DNA of 64,000 nucleotides from Streptomyces tailanensis (GCF_008386495.1 NZ_VTHJ01000010.1:63905-127904); one strand, 5' to 3'; shown: positions 9,883-20,133, counted from the first letter of the stretch. A program made the numbers and translations. The notes: generated by a model not told the origin, from the letters alone.

Positions 9883-9943
9883 GGTGCTCTGCTCCTCGGG
9901 CATCTCGCTCGCGCGATCTTCGTGACGGCAGACAGCATTCCGC

Positions 9944-9971
9944 GCCATACGTGACATCCAGCGTCAGGATT
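9944..9971. promoter_or_regulatory. Candidate operator copy 1, TGAC-N7-GTCA
   Basis: The palindrome TGACATCCAGCGTCA (9952-9966) sits in a 28-bp stretch that recurs at 10276-10303 with few differences. This copy lies 60-90 bp upstream of the esterase start. It is probably bound by the WYL regulator at 10318. The 9883-10317 gap otherwise holds no gene I trust. Confidence 0.65.
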
Positions 9972-10275
9972 CCCGCGGCGGTTGCAAAAAGACGGCCGGT
10001 CGCATTCCGTCCCGAGTGCGTCAGGACGGCCGGGTGGGCCAGAGTGCGGTGACGCCGTCGGCCGGAGGCTCGGTGATCATGCGGTCGGCGTCGGCCGGGG
10101 AGCCTCCGATGGCCCGGGAGTGGCCCGCGGCTTCCGGGGCGTATTGCGGCAAGCCCGGAGAGCCGGTGGCGGCGAAGGCGGCCCGGGCGCCGACGAGGGT
10201 GTCGCGGGCGGCGAGGAGAGGAGCGCGTCTGCCATGGCTTGAGCCTGTCTTTCCAGGCGAGGTCAGCGGGGTGGC

Positions 10276-10303
10276 AGCCATACGTGACACCCGGCGTCAG
10301 GAT
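10276..10303. promoter_or_regulatory. Candidate operator copy 2, TGAC-N7-GTCA
   Basis: The palindrome TGACACCCGGCGTCA (10284-10298) lies 20 bp before the GTG start of the WYL-domain regulator. Together with copy 1 it implies that the regulator controls both itself and the divergent esterase. Confidence 0.65.
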
Positions 10304-10317
10304 TTACGCTCACTCGT

Positions 10318-11286
10318 GTGAAAGCCGACCGACTGCTGTCCATCCTGCTGCTCCTGCAGACCCGTGAACGGATCTCCCACGTCGAACTCGCCGAGCACCT
10401 GGAGGTCTCCGTCCGCACCGTCTACCGCGACGTCGAGGCACTGTCCGCCGCCGGCGTCCCGGTGTGGACGGAGCGCGGACGCAGCGGCGGCGTCCGGCTG
10501 CTGCCCGGCTACCGCACCGACGTCACCGGGCTAACCCACGACGAGGCACGCGCCCTGTTCGTCCTCGCCACCGAGGGCACGCACGACGCCCTCGGCCTCG
10601 GCGAGGCGATCCGCTCCGCGCTGCGCAAGGTCATGGCCGCGCTGCCCGCCCCGCACCGCGGCGAGGCCGAGCGCACCAGCGAGCGCGTCCTCGTCGACCC
10701 CGCCCGCTGGATGCACGGCATCGAAACGGCCTCCGATGCCCATCTCGCAGAGCTCCAGCACGCCGCCTTCACCGACTGCCGGCTCCAGCTGACCTACCGC
10801 AGCGGCGACGCCCGCGAGCCACGCAGCCACACCGTGGACCCGTACGGGCTGGTCAGCAAGGCAGGCGTCTGGTACCTGGTCGCCGACCGGGACGGTGAGC
10901 CCCGGCTGTTCCGCGCCGACCGCGTACTTGCCGCCGAGGTCACCGACGAACCCGTCCACCGACGTCCCGGCCAGAATCTGGCAACCGTCTGGGCCCTGCT
11001 GCGCGAACGCTTCGAGAGCCTGCCGGACGGCATCCGCGTCCGCTGCCGGGTACGCCGCGAGCAACTGGAGATCTTCCAGCGCCTTTTCGCCTCCCAGTTG
11101 GTCGCCCCGCCCCACCCCATGGATGACGGCTGGGCCCGTGCGGAACTCGCCCTCCGCGAACTTCCCGACGTCCGCGGCGTGCTCTCCATGGGCGCCGCCG
11201 TCGAGGTCCTCGATCCGCCCGAGGCCCGCGCCGAACTCGCCGCCGTGTCCACCGAACTCGCCGCGCTCTACGGTGCGCGGGCCTGA
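10318..11286 (+). CDS. WYL-domain transcriptional regulator (YafY-type)
   Basis: The 322-residue protein opens with an HTH-11/DeoR-like winged helix (ERISHVELAEHLEVSVRTVYRDVEALSAAGVPV, residues about 18-50). A central WYL domain follows, with the characteristic Val-Trp-Tyr-Leu strand (GLVSKAGVWYLVADRDGEP), and then a C-terminal WCX-type extension. Such proteins are ligand-responsive repressors or activators; the ligand here is unknown. GTG at 10318 is 15 bp downstream of the second operator copy, which suggests autoregulation and control of the esterase. Confidence 0.88.
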   Translation: MKADRLLSILLLLQTRERISHVELAEHLEVSVRTVYRDVEALSAAGVPVWTERGRSGGVRLLPGYRTDVTGLTHDEARALFVLATEGTHDALGLGEAIRSALRKVMAALPAPHRGEAERTSERVLVDPARWMHGIETASDAHLAELQHAAFTDCRLQLTYRSGDAREPRSHTVDPYGLVSKAGVWYLVADRDGEPRLFRADRVLAAEVTDEPVHRRPGQNLATVWALLRERFESLPDGIRVRCRVRREQLEIFQRLFASQLVAPPHPMDDGWARAELALRELPDVRGVLSMGAAVEVLDPPEARAELAAVSTELAALYGARA

Positions 11287-11360
11287 CGGCACTGACCGAC
11301 CTGCACCGAACGGCAGGTCGCCATGGAGACCGCCACCGCATTCGTCGGATCGCGCCGACT

Positions 11361-12461
11361 AGGGCGCGTATTGGGTCGTGATCAACGGGTCGTCCGGGTG
11401 AGATCTTTGATCCAGATCATCGAGGCGCGCAGGTGGAGGCCGGCGAGGTAGCTGTCCGGGGTCTTGTCGTATCGGGTGGCGATGCCTCGCCCGGCCTTCA
11501 GCTTGTTGATCAGGCGTTCGACGGTGTTCCGCTCCTTGTAGAGATCGGTGTCGTGGCTGACGGGTCTACCGCCTTTGCTGTCCTTGTTCTTGCGGTTGGC
11601 GGCTTGGTCCTTCTTCTCCGGGATGACGGCCTTGATGCCGCGTCTGCGCAGGTGGGCGCGGTTGCTGCGGGATGAGTAGGCCTTGTCTCCGGCGACGGCG
11701 TCCGGCCGGGTGCGGGGGCGGCCGACGGGCCCGCGGACCCGTATCTTGCTCAGCACGAGGACGAACTGCGGACTGTCCGCGGCCTGTCCTGCGGTCAGTA
11801 CGAATGCCAGCGGGCCGGCATCTGCGGTCGGCGGCGAGGTGGACCTTGCTGGTCTGCCCGCCCCTGGAACGCCCGAGGAGAGCAGCCTTCAGCCGGAGTT
11901 TCCGCCGCCGCCGGATGCGTCGTCGTTCCTCCCGCCCGGGAGCGTCCCTGCCGTCCTGCCCGTTTTGTTCTTCGCGGCTGCCCCCTTTGACCTGGCCTTC
12001 TCCTCTTCGGCGGCAGCCTCCTCCAGGGCGGCGATGACGTCCTCGCTCAGGTGTATCCCAGCGGCGTCGTGGTGAGCGCGCGCGGTGGTGGAGTCGATGC
12101 TGACCAGGGACAGGTCCACCTCACCCCGCTTCGCGGCTTCAGCGATCAGGCCCTCCAGCAGGGCCTCGAAGACCCCTGCGTCCCGCCACTGCCGGAAGCG
12201 GTTGGAAACGGTCGACGAGGCGCCGAACTCCTGCGGCACCTCCCGCCACTGCCCGCCGGTCTTGAACCGCCAGATCACTCCCTCGAACTGCTGCCGCAAC
12301 CGCTCGGGGTACGGGCCGTACTCGCCGATCGGCAGGTACGGCTCAATGAACTCCCATTCCGCATCGGTCAGTTGCACTCGCGTCACACAAGAAGGTCTAC
12401 CGGTCCAGGCCCCGCTGCGACGGCGAATCCCGCCAATTGATCACGACCCGATACGCGCCCT
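11361..12461 (-). mobile_element. IS5-family insertion sequence (IS427-like), inactivated
   Basis: The ends are near-perfect inverted repeats of about 24 bp: AGGGCGCGTATTGGGTCGTG at 11361-11380 matches the complement of 12442-12461 with one mismatch. CTAG or TA flanks both ends and may be the duplicated target. The 1.1-kb element carries one transposase split by a frameshift. Confidence 0.85.
11382..12386 (-). pseudogene. IS5-family transposase, frameshifted
   Basis: The N-terminal part (12386 to about 11889) starts MTRVQLTDAEWEFIEPYLP and includes the first catalytic Asp in LVSIDSTTARAHHDAAG. The C-terminal part (11756-11382) has VAGDKAYSSRSNRAHLRRRG (second Asp) and YKERNTVERLINKLKAGRG (Glu region). 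The two lie in different frames, with the switch between about 11750 and 11890. This could be an inactivating mutation; some IS5 relatives use programmed frameshifting, but I see no convincing slippery site. Confidence 0.82.
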
Positions 12462-12479
12462 AGAAGGGCTTGGTCAGGT

Positions 12480-13721
12480 GTGCGTATCAGTCCTGTTTGG
12501 GGGCACGTGGGGGATGTGGACGCACATGAAGTGGAGCGGGCCCGGGCGAAGTTGGCGTTATTCGTAGCTGACGTGTTCGCGTCGGTGCCGCGCAAGGATC
12601 AGCGGGCCAAGGGTGACTGCTATCTGCGCGGGCTGATGCTGGACGGGCGGCGTAAGTCGATCCAGCCGATGGCGGAACGGCTGCCGGACGGCAACGAACA
12701 GAACCTGCAGCAGTTCGTGAACCAGTCGACCTGGGATCCGCTGCCGGTGCGGCGTCGGATCGCGAAGCGGATGGTGCCGAGAATCGGCCCGGATGCCTGG
12801 GCGGTCGATGACATGTCGTTCCCCAAGGACGGGAAAATGTCGGTGGCGGTCGCGCACCAGTACTGCGGGGCGCTGGGCAAGCAGGCCAACTGCCAGGTCG
12901 CGGTGAGCGTGCACGCGGTCTCCGACACCGCCTCCTGTCCGCTGCAGTGGCGGTTGTTCGTGCCCGAGGAGTGGGCGCACGATGCCGGACGGCGGCGCAA
13001 GACGGGGATTCCGCAGGAGGTCGGGCACCGGGAGAAGTGGCGTTTGGCCCTGGACACCATCGACGAGCTGGCCGGATGGGGAATGGTGCCGCCGGTGGTG
13101 GTGGCCGACGCCGGTTACAGGCAGAACGCCGACTTCCGCGACGGCCTGAGTGAGCGGGGCATCGGATATGTCGTGGCCATCCGTTCGGACGTGACGGTCC
13201 ACCCGCACGACGTGCGGCCCACCGCCCCGGCGTGGTCCGGAAACGGCCGCAGGCCGCAGCCCCGCTACCGCGACAAGCCGTCCCCGGTGGCCGCCCTGGC
13301 GGCCTGCCATGGACGGCAGGCTTTCACCGAGGTGACCTGGCGTGAAGGCTCACGCGGGCCGATGCGCTCGCGCTTTCTGGTGCTGCGGGTGCGGCCGGCC
13401 GAGGTCCGCTCCCGCCGCCTGGCCCAGGCCGCCGCCGCTGCCGGGCACGGCCACTGGGACGGCGTCCTGCCCGAGGTGACGCTGCTGGTCGAATGGCCCG
13501 AGGACGCCGAAGCACCCACCGACTACTGGCTGTCCAGCCTGCCCGCCGGCACCCCGCCGGCCGAACTGGTCCGCCTGGCCAAGATCCGCTGGCGCATCGA
13601 GCACGACTACCGGGAACTCAAGCACGGCCTCGGCCTGGACCACTTCGAGGGCCGCACCTGGAACGGCTGGCACCACCATGACGCCGGTGCACTGCCGTGC
13701 CGCGTCGCACGTCACAGATGA
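12480..13721 (+). pseudogene. IS701-family transposase lacking its C-terminus
   Basis: The frame covers about 413 residues and contains AWAVDDMSFPKDGKMSVAV (first Asp), PPVVVADAGYRQNADFRDGL (second Asp) and IRWRIEHDYRELKHGLGLDH (Glu). The familiar FEGRTWNGWHHH then runs into unrelated residues and a stop, so the last 50-60 residues are lost. No matching inverted ends are visible. It belongs to a different IS701 subgroup from the element at 5657-8794 and abuts the IS5 element. Confidence 0.8.
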
Positions 13722-13764
13722 GGGGTGCCGACCGTCGACCGGTCGACGCCCCCGGGGGCCTGTG

Positions 13765-14304
13765 TCAGGCCGCCATGAGTGCCTCGCGGTACCGCTTGGC
13801 ATGGAGGGCGAGCGTCTCGGCGTCCAGTCCTCGGCCGGCGCCGTGGACGATCAGCGGCTCCGCGGGCGTCATACCGGTGGGATAGACCCAGGTCAACATG
13901 GGCCGCAGCAACTCGGTCATGGTGTGGCGGTGCGGCCCGTCGGGCCGGTAGGCGTCTGCGACGCTGCCGGTCGAGACGGCGAGCCGCAGTGTCTTGCCGT
14001 GCAGCGCACTGCTGCCGGGACCATAGGCCCACCCGCGGGTCAGCACGACATCCAACCACTGCTTGAGCAGGGCGGGCATCGAGTACCAGTAGAGGGGAAA
14101 CTGCAGGACCACCGCGTCATGGGCGAGCAGCAGCCGCTGTTCATGAGGCACGTCGATACGGAAGTCCGGGTACCGGGCGTAGAGATCGTTGACGGTGATG
14201 CCCTCCACCCCGCGCAGGCCATCGACCAGTGCGGCGTTCACCTTGGACTCCGACAAGTGCGGATGGGCGAGTATGACGAGGGTCTTACGGGTGGGGTTCG
14301 GCAT
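13765..14304 (-). CDS. NAD(P)H:quinone oxidoreductase-type flavodoxin-fold protein
   Basis: Starting at MPNPTRKTLVILAHPHLSES (14304; GGGAGA ribosome site 8 nt upstream), the protein has about 179 residues. The flavodoxin-like fold is indicated by VILAHPHLSESKVN near the start (FMN phosphate loop), LQFPLYWYSMPALLKQWLD in the middle and the late LTWVYPTGM. Relatives (YwrO/MdaB/KefF type) reduce quinones by two electrons from NAD(P)H. It lies just downstream of the catabolic operon on the same strand and could detoxify quinones formed from catechols. Confidence 0.82.
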   Translation of the reverse strand: MPNPTRKTLVILAHPHLSESKVNAALVDGLRGVEGITVNDLYARYPDFRIDVPHEQRLLLAHDAVVLQFPLYWYSMPALLKQWLDVVLTRGWAYGPGSSALHGKTLRLAVSTGSVADAYRPDGPHRHTMTELLRPMLTWVYPTGMTPAEPLIVHGAGRGLDAETLALHAKRYREALMAA

Positions 14305-14472
14305 TGAGAGGTCTCCCGTGAGTGAGGTGATGTGTCTGTTCATCTGGCTCGTACGGACAGCGGTGGCAGCGTGAACCGGAGGGTGAGCGGTTCGCGATGA
14401 ACGTGAGCTTGCTGGAGCCCGCGAGTATCGCGTCGTTGGTCGGCGGGCGGCGGCGTGACGGCCGAGGCGCTG

Positions 14473-15489
14473 TCAGGCTCGGCTGCCGCCGAGCAGGTCG
14501 AGAGCGATGTCGGTGATCATGTCCTCCTGGCCGCCGACCATCCCGCGGCGGCCGACCTCGACGAGGAGGGCACGGGTGTCGACGCCGTACCGCTGGGAGG
14601 CGGTTTCGGCGTGGCGCAGGAAACTCGAGTAGACGCCCGCGTAGCCGAGGGTCAGGGTTTCCCGGTCGACACGCACGTCCCGGTCCTGGAGCGGGCGGAC
14701 CAGGTCGTCGGCGGCGTCCATGAGCGGGAACAGGTCGCAGCCGTGCTTCCAGCCCATCAGGTCGGCGACCGCGATGAACGCCTCCAGCGGGCAGTTGCCG
14801 GCGCCCGCGCCCTGCCCCGCCAGGGAGGCGTCCACACGCGTCACCCCGTTCTCGACGGCGACGACGGTATTGGCGACACCCAGGGCCAGGTTGTGGTGGG
14901 CGTGGATGCCGAGTTCGGTGGCCGGGTCGAGGATGTCACGGTAGGCGCGCAGCCGGTCGCGTACGCCGTCCATGGTGAGGCGGCCGCCGGAGTCGGTGAC
15001 GTACACGCAGTGGGCGCCGTAGGACTCCATCAGCTTGGCCTGGCGGGCCAGTTCGGCGGGTACGGCCAGGTGGGACATCATCAGGAAGCCCGCCACGTCC
15101 ATGCCCATCTCGCGGGCCGCGGCGATGTGCTGGGCGGAGATGTCGGCCTCGGTGCAGTGGGTGGCGATGCGCACCGAGCGGATGCCGAGTGCGTGGGCCT
15201 GCTTGAGGTCCTGCAGGGTGCCGATGCCGGGCAGCAGCAGGGTGGTCGGGACGGCCTGACGTACGGCGCCCACCACGGCCTCGATCCACTCCCAGTCGGT
15301 GTGGGCGCCGACGCCGTAGGTGATGCTGGAGCCGGCGAGCCCGTCCCCGTGTGCGATCTCGATCGCCGCCACGCCGGCCGCGTCCAGCGCGCCGGCGATG
15401 GTGCGGGCCTGGTCGACGGTGTAGCGGTGCCGGACGGCGTGCATGCCGTCCCGCAGGGTCACGTCCTGCACATACAGGGTGGGGGTCAC
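14473..15489 (-). CDS. 4-hydroxy-2-oxovalerate aldolase
   Basis: This 338-residue pyruvate aldolase splits 4-hydroxy-2-oxovalerate into pyruvate and acetaldehyde. It starts with [12 protein letters not shown] (catalytic Arg and metal Asp) and has the metal-binding histidines in [11 protein letters not shown] (about residues 195-205). A C-terminal communication domain holds [20 protein letters not shown], which docks the dehydrogenase and channels acetaldehyde. It overlaps the preceding dehydrogenase stop by 4 bp. It is the last gene of the catabolic operon and matches MhpE/BphI in full length. Confidence 0.93.
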   Translation of the reverse strand: MTPTLYVQDVTLRDGMHAVRHRYTVDQARTIAGALDAAGVAAIEIAHGDGLAGSSITYGVGAHTDWEWIEAVVGAVRQAVPTTLLLPGIGTLQDLKQAHALGIRSVRIATHCTEADISAQHIAAAREMGMDVAGFLMMSHLAVPAELARQAKLMESYGAHCVYVTDSGGRLTMDGVRDRLRAYRDILDPATELGIHAHHNLALGVANTVVAVENGVTRVDASLAGQGAGAGNCPLEAFIAVADLMGWKHGCDLFPLMDAADDLVRPLQDRDVRVDRETLTLGYAGVYSSFLRHAETASQRYGVDTRALLVEVGRRGMVGGQEDMITDIALDLLGGSRA

Positions 15490-16451
15490 GCGGTCACCGC
15501 CTCGGGGGAGATGTGGGCGGCCATGCGTTCCGCGGTGCGCAGCGCGGCCGAGGTCATGATGTCCAGGTTTCCGGCGTAGGCGGGCAGGTAGTGGGCGGCG
15601 CCCTCCACCTCCAGGAAGACCGACACCTTCACGGCGCCGCCTTCCGTGCCCGGTGGGAGCAGGCGGCGCAGGGGATCACCGGCGGCGACCCGGTCGAACT
15701 GCACCTTCTGCTTGAGCCGGTAGCCCGGCACGTATGTCCGCACACGCGCCACCATCGCCTCGACGGAGGCCGCCACCGCCGCCTCGTCGCAGTCGCCCAC
15801 GAGACAGTGGACGGTGTCCCGCATGATCAGCGGAGGCTCGGCGGGATTGAGGACGATCACCGCCTTGCCGCGGGCCGCGCCACCCACCTTCTCGATCGCA
15901 GACGCGGTGGTCTCGGTGAACTCGTCGATGTTGGCACGGGTACCGGGCCCGGCGGAGCGGGAGGCGATGGAGGCGACGATCTCGCCGTAGTGCACAGGGG
16001 TGACGGAGTTGACCGCGGCGACGACCGGGATGGTCGCCTGTCCCCCGCACGTCACCATGTTGACGTTGGGCGCGTCGAGGTGGGCGTCGGCGTTGACCGG
16101 CGGGACGACGTAAGGGCCCAGCGCGGCCGGGGTGAGGTCGACGACCCTGCGGCCGTGCGCGCGCAGGACCTCGTCGTGGCGGCGGTGGGCTCCGGCGGAG
16201 GTCGCGTCGAAGACGATACGGACGTCGGCGAACTCGTCCATCGCCACCAGGCCGTCGATGCCCTCGTGCGCGGTGGCGACCTTCAGCCGACGGGCACGGG
16301 CCAGGCCGTCCGAGTTGGGGTCGATACCGGCCATCGCGGCGATCTCCAGATTTTCCGACAGCCGCAGAATCTTGATCATCAGGTCGGTGCCGATGTTGCC
16401 GGAGCCGATGACGGCGACCTTGGTGCGAGCGCCCGGGGATGTCGTGCTCAT
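15486..16451 (-). CDS. Acetaldehyde dehydrogenase (acetylating)
   Basis: The 321-residue enzyme oxidises acetaldehyde with NAD+ and CoA to acetyl-CoA. The Rossmann loop [16 protein letters not shown] is at residues 12-27. The thioester-forming Cys is in [12 protein letters not shown] (Cys about 135). The C-terminal [11 protein letters not shown] motif is typical. It overlaps both the hydratase and the aldolase by 4 bp, as expected for a heterodimeric partner of the aldolase. Full length for MhpF/BphJ. Confidence 0.94.
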   Translation of the reverse strand: MSTTSPGARTKVAVIGSGNIGTDLMIKILRLSENLEIAAMAGIDPNSDGLARARRLKVATAHEGIDGLVAMDEFADVRIVFDATSAGAHRRHDEVLRAHGRRVVDLTPAALGPYVVPPVNADAHLDAPNVNMVTCGGQATIPVVAAVNSVTPVHYGEIVASIASRSAGPGTRANIDEFTETTASAIEKVGGAARGKAVIVLNPAEPPLIMRDTVHCLVGDCDEAAVAASVEAMVARVRTYVPGYRLKQKVQFDRVAAGDPLRRLLPPGTEGGAVKVSVFLEVEGAAHYLPAYAGNLDIMTSAALRTAERMAAHISPEAVTA

Positions 16452-17287
16452 TGTTCGTTCTCCTTGCCGTCCGGGGCGTCGTCCAAGGCGGCCGGTACGT
16501 CGTCCGGTGCGAAACCGACCCGGACGCCACCCAGACCGGAGATGCGGGCTTCGAAGGAACTGCCGGGTGCCGCCACGGCCATCGGGCCCAGTGCTCCGGT
16601 GAGGACGATGTCGCCCTCGCGCAGCGGGTCGCCCATGGCGGCCAGAGTCGACGCCAGCCAGACGGCCGCGTTGAGCGGACCGTCGAGGCAGTCCCGACCG
16701 GTGCCCTCGGAGACCGGCTCGCCGTCCCTGAGGAGGGTCATCCGGACGGTGCGCAAATCCACCGAGGTCAGCGGGACCGGCGCGGTGCCGAGGACGAACA
16801 GGCCCGAGGAGGCGTTGTCGGCCACCGTGTCCACCAGGCTGATGTCCCAGCCGGCGATACGGCTGTCGACGATCTCCAGGGCGGGCAGCGCGAAGTCGAC
16901 GGCCCGGATCACGTCGGCGACCGTGGTCCGCGGGTGCGGCAGGTCGCGGCCGAGGACCAGCGCGACCTCCGCCTCCACCTTCGGCTGGAGCAGGCGTCCC
17001 GCCGGGACCGTACCGCCGTCCGGCACCGCCATGTCCGCCAGCAGGGCTCCGAAGTCGGGCTGGTCGACGCCGAGTTGGGCCTGGACGGCGAGTGATGTGA
17101 GACCGATCTTGCGGCCCACGACACGGCGGCCCTCCCCCAGCCGCCGTTCGATGTTCCGTCGTTGGACGGCGTACGCCGACGCCACGTGGCCCTCGGTGAG
17201 CAGGCCGCGTACGGGGGGACAGGGGGTGCCGGACTGCTCGGCGTGGAAGAGGGTGTCCGCTGCCTTGCGGATGTCGGTGTCGGTCAT
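16448..17287 (-). CDS. 2-hydroxypenta-2,4-dienoate (2-keto-4-pentenoate) hydratase
   Basis: The 279-residue hydratase adds water to 2-hydroxypenta-2,4-dienoate to give 4-hydroxy-2-oxovalerate. The metal-binding acidic residues appear in [17 protein letters not shown] (two Glu) and [16 protein letters not shown] (Glu and Asp). [17 protein letters not shown] segment is typical of MhpD/BphE. It is followed without a gap by the dehydrogenase. Upstream, a 115-bp spacer separates it from the SDR, the longest gap within the operon. Confidence 0.92.
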   Translation of the reverse strand: MTDTDIRKAADTLFHAEQSGTPCPPVRGLLTEGHVASAYAVQRRNIERRLGEGRRVVGRKIGLTSLAVQAQLGVDQPDFGALLADMAVPDGGTVPAGRLLQPKVEAEVALVLGRDLPHPRTTVADVIRAVDFALPALEIVDSRIAGWDISLVDTVADNASSGLFVLGTAPVPLTSVDLRTVRMTLLRDGEPVSEGTGRDCLDGPLNAAVWLASTLAAMGDPLREGDIVLTGALGPMAVAAPGSSFEARISGLGGVRVGFAPDDVPAALDDAPDGKENEQ

Positions 17288-17402
17288 CGCCGCCGCCGCG
17301 GCGGGTGGGCAGAAAGCATGGGTGTCTCCGGAAAGGGGTGCGCTGGGGTGGAGTCCGGGCCGCCCCGTCGGATGGGCGAGGCGGGGCGGCCCGGACGGCT
17401 GC

Positions 17403-18215
17403 TCAGTTCTCGTACAGGCTGAGCGCGATACCGCGTCCGGCGGCCACGTCCACGACCGTGCCGGTGGACATGGCGCCGTAGCGGCGGGAGGCGAGGAGCA
17501 GGAAGGCCCCGACGTAGTCCTGCGGCTTGGGGGCTCGGCGCAGAGGCCCGTGCTTCTCCATGATGTCGTCCATCGGCAGGGAACTCAGCGGTGTGTCCGC
17601 GTAGTCGAGGGCGGCGGGACCCCGCAGGTCGGTCGACATGCCGCCGGGGGCCACGGCGTTCACCCGTACGTCGGGAGCCAGCTCCCAGGCCAGTTGCCGG
17701 ACGAGTCCGAGGCCGGCGTGCTTGGACGACACGTACAGGCTGCCTCCGCCGCCCGGGTACAGGGCGGCGTTCGACAGCGTGACGACCAGTGAGCCGTTCG
17801 TCGTGCGCAGGGCGTCGAGCGCGGCCTTCGCACCCAGCAGCGGCGCCTTGACGTTGAGGGCGTACACCTCGTCGAAGGCGGCGGAGATCGCGTCGTCGGG
17901 CAGGTCCGCCAGCCGGGCGGAGAAGTCCCACAACCCGGCGTTGGCGACGAAGCAGTCGAGCCGGCCGAAGGCGTCCAGCGCGGTGGCGACCGTCTCGCGG
18001 TTGTCGGCGAGGAGCGTGGCGTCGCCCTCGACCACCCGCACACGGTCCGGCCCGAAGTCCGCGCGCAACGCCTCGGCCTTGGACGGGGAGCGCTCCAGGA
18101 CGACCACACGGGCGCCCTCCTCGACGAGGCCGTCGACCAGGGCCCGGCCCAGTCCCGAGCCGCCACCCGTCACTGCGACGACCTGGTCCTCCACCCAGCC
18201 GGTGTGCGCGCTCAT
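17403..18215 (-). CDS. cis-2,3-dihydrodiol dehydrogenase (SDR family)
   Basis: Starting at MSAHTGWVEDQVV (18215), the protein has 270 residues. It has the SDR NAD-binding loop TGGGSGLG, the FVANAGLWD (NAG) motif and the SNAALYPGGGGSLYVSSKHA active site (Ser...Tyr-x3-Lys). BphB/HcaB relatives oxidise arene cis-dihydrodiols to catechols with NAD+. The start overlaps the stop of the dioxygenase beta subunit by one base (TGATG). A long N-terminal extension in the same frame is the beta-subunit gene read out of frame and is excluded. Confidence 0.91.
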   Translation of the reverse strand: MSAHTGWVEDQVVAVTGGGSGLGRALVDGLVEEGARVVVLERSPSKAEALRADFGPDRVRVVEGDATLLADNRETVATALDAFGRLDCFVANAGLWDFSARLADLPDDAISAAFDEVYALNVKAPLLGAKAALDALRTTNGSLVVTLSNAALYPGGGGSLYVSSKHAGLGLVRQLAWELAPDVRVNAVAPGGMSTDLRGPAALDYADTPLSSLPMDDIMEKHGPLRRAPKPQDYVGAFLLLASRRYGAMSTGTVVDVAAGRGIALSLYEN

Positions 18216-18763
18216 CAGAACATCACGCTCATGTTCTTGCTGAGGATCACCGACTGGTCGAGGACGATCCGGCGCCGGCTGATCCGCAGGCCGTCCGGGG
18301 TGCGCCGGAAGCGGTCGGTACGGCCGCAGACGAAGGAGTCCTGCTCGTCCTCCAGGCGGTTGCGGGCGATGAGGAGGTACGAGGTGACGGTGAACTCCCC
18401 GGCCTCCGCGTCCTGTTCGCCGATGACGACGTTGGTGAGCAGGTGCCGTACCCGGGGCAGCGGATCGTCGGCCCACGCCTTGCCGGTGGCGATCTTGGCG
18501 ATCCGCTCCGCGAGGAAGGGCTTGTCGTCGTCGATCAGGGCGAGCGCGTCGTCGTGTTCGACGGTCTCCGGGTCCCGGGAGGAGTGGTTGCGCCGGATCG
18601 GCATGTAGTACCGGAGGTCGTCGGTGAACAGCGCGAGCCAGGCGTCGTAGTCGTGTCGGCCGAGCAGGTCCGCCTCGTGGTAGAGGAACTGCTCGACCTC
18701 GTACTGGAGCAGGAGGCGCTCCACGGTGATGCCGGATGCGGTCTCGGGCAGCAGGGCGGTCAT
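18215..18763 (-). CDS. Aromatic-ring-hydroxylating dioxygenase, beta subunit
   Basis: This 182-residue protein matches the small subunit of Rieske dioxygenases. It has EVEQFLYHEADLLGRHDYDAW at the N-terminus, LFTDDLRYYMPIRRNHSS, RHLLTNVVI and the C-terminal RISRRRIVLDQSVILSKNMS. Its cone-shaped fold caps the alpha trimer and has no cofactor. It overlaps the alpha subunit stop by ATGA and the dehydrogenase start by one base, consistent with balanced translation. Confidence 0.92.
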   Translation of the reverse strand: MTALLPETASGITVERLLLQYEVEQFLYHEADLLGRHDYDAWLALFTDDLRYYMPIRRNHSSRDPETVEHDDALALIDDDKPFLAERIAKIATGKAWADDPLPRVRHLLTNVVIGEQDAEAGEFTVTSYLLIARNRLEDEQDSFVCGRTDRFRRTPDGLRISRRRIVLDQSVILSKNMSVMF

Positions 18764-20133
18764 GCGATCACCGCTTTCGCGGACTCGGTGAGGAGGGCTT
18801 CGGAAGCGGGGGTCTCGGAGGCGGGAGCCCTGGAAGCGGGGGTTTCGGAGGCGGCTTTCTCGGCCGGGTGCGGTACGGCCATCAGCTCGGACCAGCGCCG
18901 GTAGAAGTGCCGCTGGTTGATCTCGCTGTACACGGTGTCGACGGTTCCGGGGAACTCCGGGAAGTCCTTGTTCGGGCCCCGGCCGATCCCCATCCCGTAG
19001 TGGAGGGGCAGCGACGAGGTGACGAAGCCGTCGCTGCCGTTGGTGCTGTAGTTCCACTGCTCGGCGTCGTCCTGTTCCCAGGTGCCGGACGCGCTGAAGT
19101 GCCGCTGGTAGTCGAGGAGCAGCGCGCGACGTACGGCGGGTGGGGCGCTCTTGGGCAGGATCGACCAGGAGTGCACCTCCATGGCGTCGGGGCCCTTGGG
19201 GTGCCAGACCCGCAGGGTCCAGCGGTTCCACAGCAGGGACAGGTTCGGGAAGGCGGTGCCGTGGATGAAGACGGCGCCCGTGGTGCGGGCGGGCCCGAGG
19301 TGCTCGGCGGCGCGCTCCAGCATGTTCCCGATCCAGTCCTCCACCTCGGCGGAGAAGCCCTGCGCGTGCCAGTAGGGGTATCCCGGGTAGCCGCCCAGGC
19401 CGTGGCCGCCGGGAAGGCCGACCTGGAAGCCCTCGGCGGGCGGGCGGATGCCCTTGCTGTTCGGCGCCTCCGCGATCATGGAGGACAGGTGTGTGGAGTA
19501 GGCGTGGTACATGTCGCCCGCGAACTGCTCGGCACCGAGTTTCCAGTTGCCCCGCATGCGCCACCGGTGGACACCGGCGGCGGCCGTGGTGCCCTCGCCG
19601 TCGGGGTCGAGGAGCACGTCGAGGTAGTAGGTGAAGTCGCCGAGGTACTCGGCCAGCGGCGGGATCTCGGTGTCCCAGGTGCCGAACACGAGGCCCTTGT
19701 AGGTCTCGACGCGCGGCACCGCCGCCAGACCCCACGCGGCGTGGTCCAGCCCGTCGCCGTACGCGGCTTCCTCCTCGGGAACGCTCAGCAGCGCCCCGTC
19801 GGTGCCGTACGACCAGCCGTGGTAGGGGCAGGTGAACGCCTTGGCGTTGCCGGAGTCGTAGCGGCAGACCCGCATGCCGCGGTGGCGGCAGGAGTTGAGC
19901 ACCACCTTGTACGAACCGTCCCGCTGCCGGCTGACGATGACCGGGTCGGCGCCCATGTAGGTGGTGAAGAAGTCCCCGGCCTTGGCGAACTGGCTCTCGT
20001 GGGCGAGGAACAGCCAGCTGCGGGCGAAGACCCGGCCCAGCTCCTGCCGGTGGAGGACGGGGTCCGAGAAGATGGACCGGTCTATCAGTGTCTCGGCGTC
20101 ATCGGCGAAAGCCCTGCCTCTTTGCAGACTCAT
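18760..20133 (-). CDS. Aromatic-ring-hydroxylating dioxygenase, alpha (large) subunit
   Basis: The 457-residue catalytic subunit has the Rieske [2Fe-2S] ligands in NSCRHRGMRVC and AFTCPYHGWSYG (C-x-H...C-x2-H, residues about 80-105). The mononuclear iron site is marked by NWKLGAEQFAGDMYHAYSTH (bridging Asp and two His), with the third ligand expected later. It resembles alpha subunits of biphenyl, benzene and phenylpropionate dioxygenases, which form arene cis-dihydrodiols using O2 and electrons from the ferredoxin. The substrate cannot be read from sequence alone. Confidence 0.93.
   Translation of the reverse strand: MSLQRGRAFADDAETLIDRSIFSDPVLHRQELGRVFARSWLFLAHESQFAKAGDFFTTYMGADPVIVSRQRDGSYKVVLNSCRHRGMRVCRYDSGNAKAFTCPYHGWSYGTDGALLSVPEEEAAYGDGLDHAAWGLAAVPRVETYKGLVFGTWDTEIPPLAEYLGDFTYYLDVLLDPDGEGTTAAAGVHRWRMRGNWKLGAEQFAGDMYHAYSTHLSSMIAEAPNSKGIRPPAEGFQVGLPGGHGLGGYPGYPYWHAQGFSAEVEDWIGNMLERAAEHLGPARTTGAVFIHGTAFPNLSLLWNRWTLRVWHPKGPDAMEVHSWSILPKSAPPAVRRALLLDYQRHFSASGTWEQDDAEQWNYSTNGSDGFVTSSLPLHYGMGIGRGPNKDFPEFPGTVDTVYSEINQRHFYRRWSELMAVPHPAEKAASETPASRAPASETPASEALLTESAKAVIA

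Noticed and set aside
8914..9957. Longer esterase start at 9957
   Set aside because: The start codon lies in the operator repeat and lacks a ribosome site. MSYAF at 9882 has one.
10021..10290. An 89-residue minus-strand ORF between esterase and WYL regulator
   Set aside because: Its only start lies in the candidate operator repeat, there is no ribosome site, and no motif is visible. It may be a remnant but is not supported.
17403..18476. 357-residue SDR with an Arg-rich N-terminal extension
   Set aside because: The extension is the dioxygenase beta subunit read in the wrong frame. The overlap start at 18215 fits the operon.
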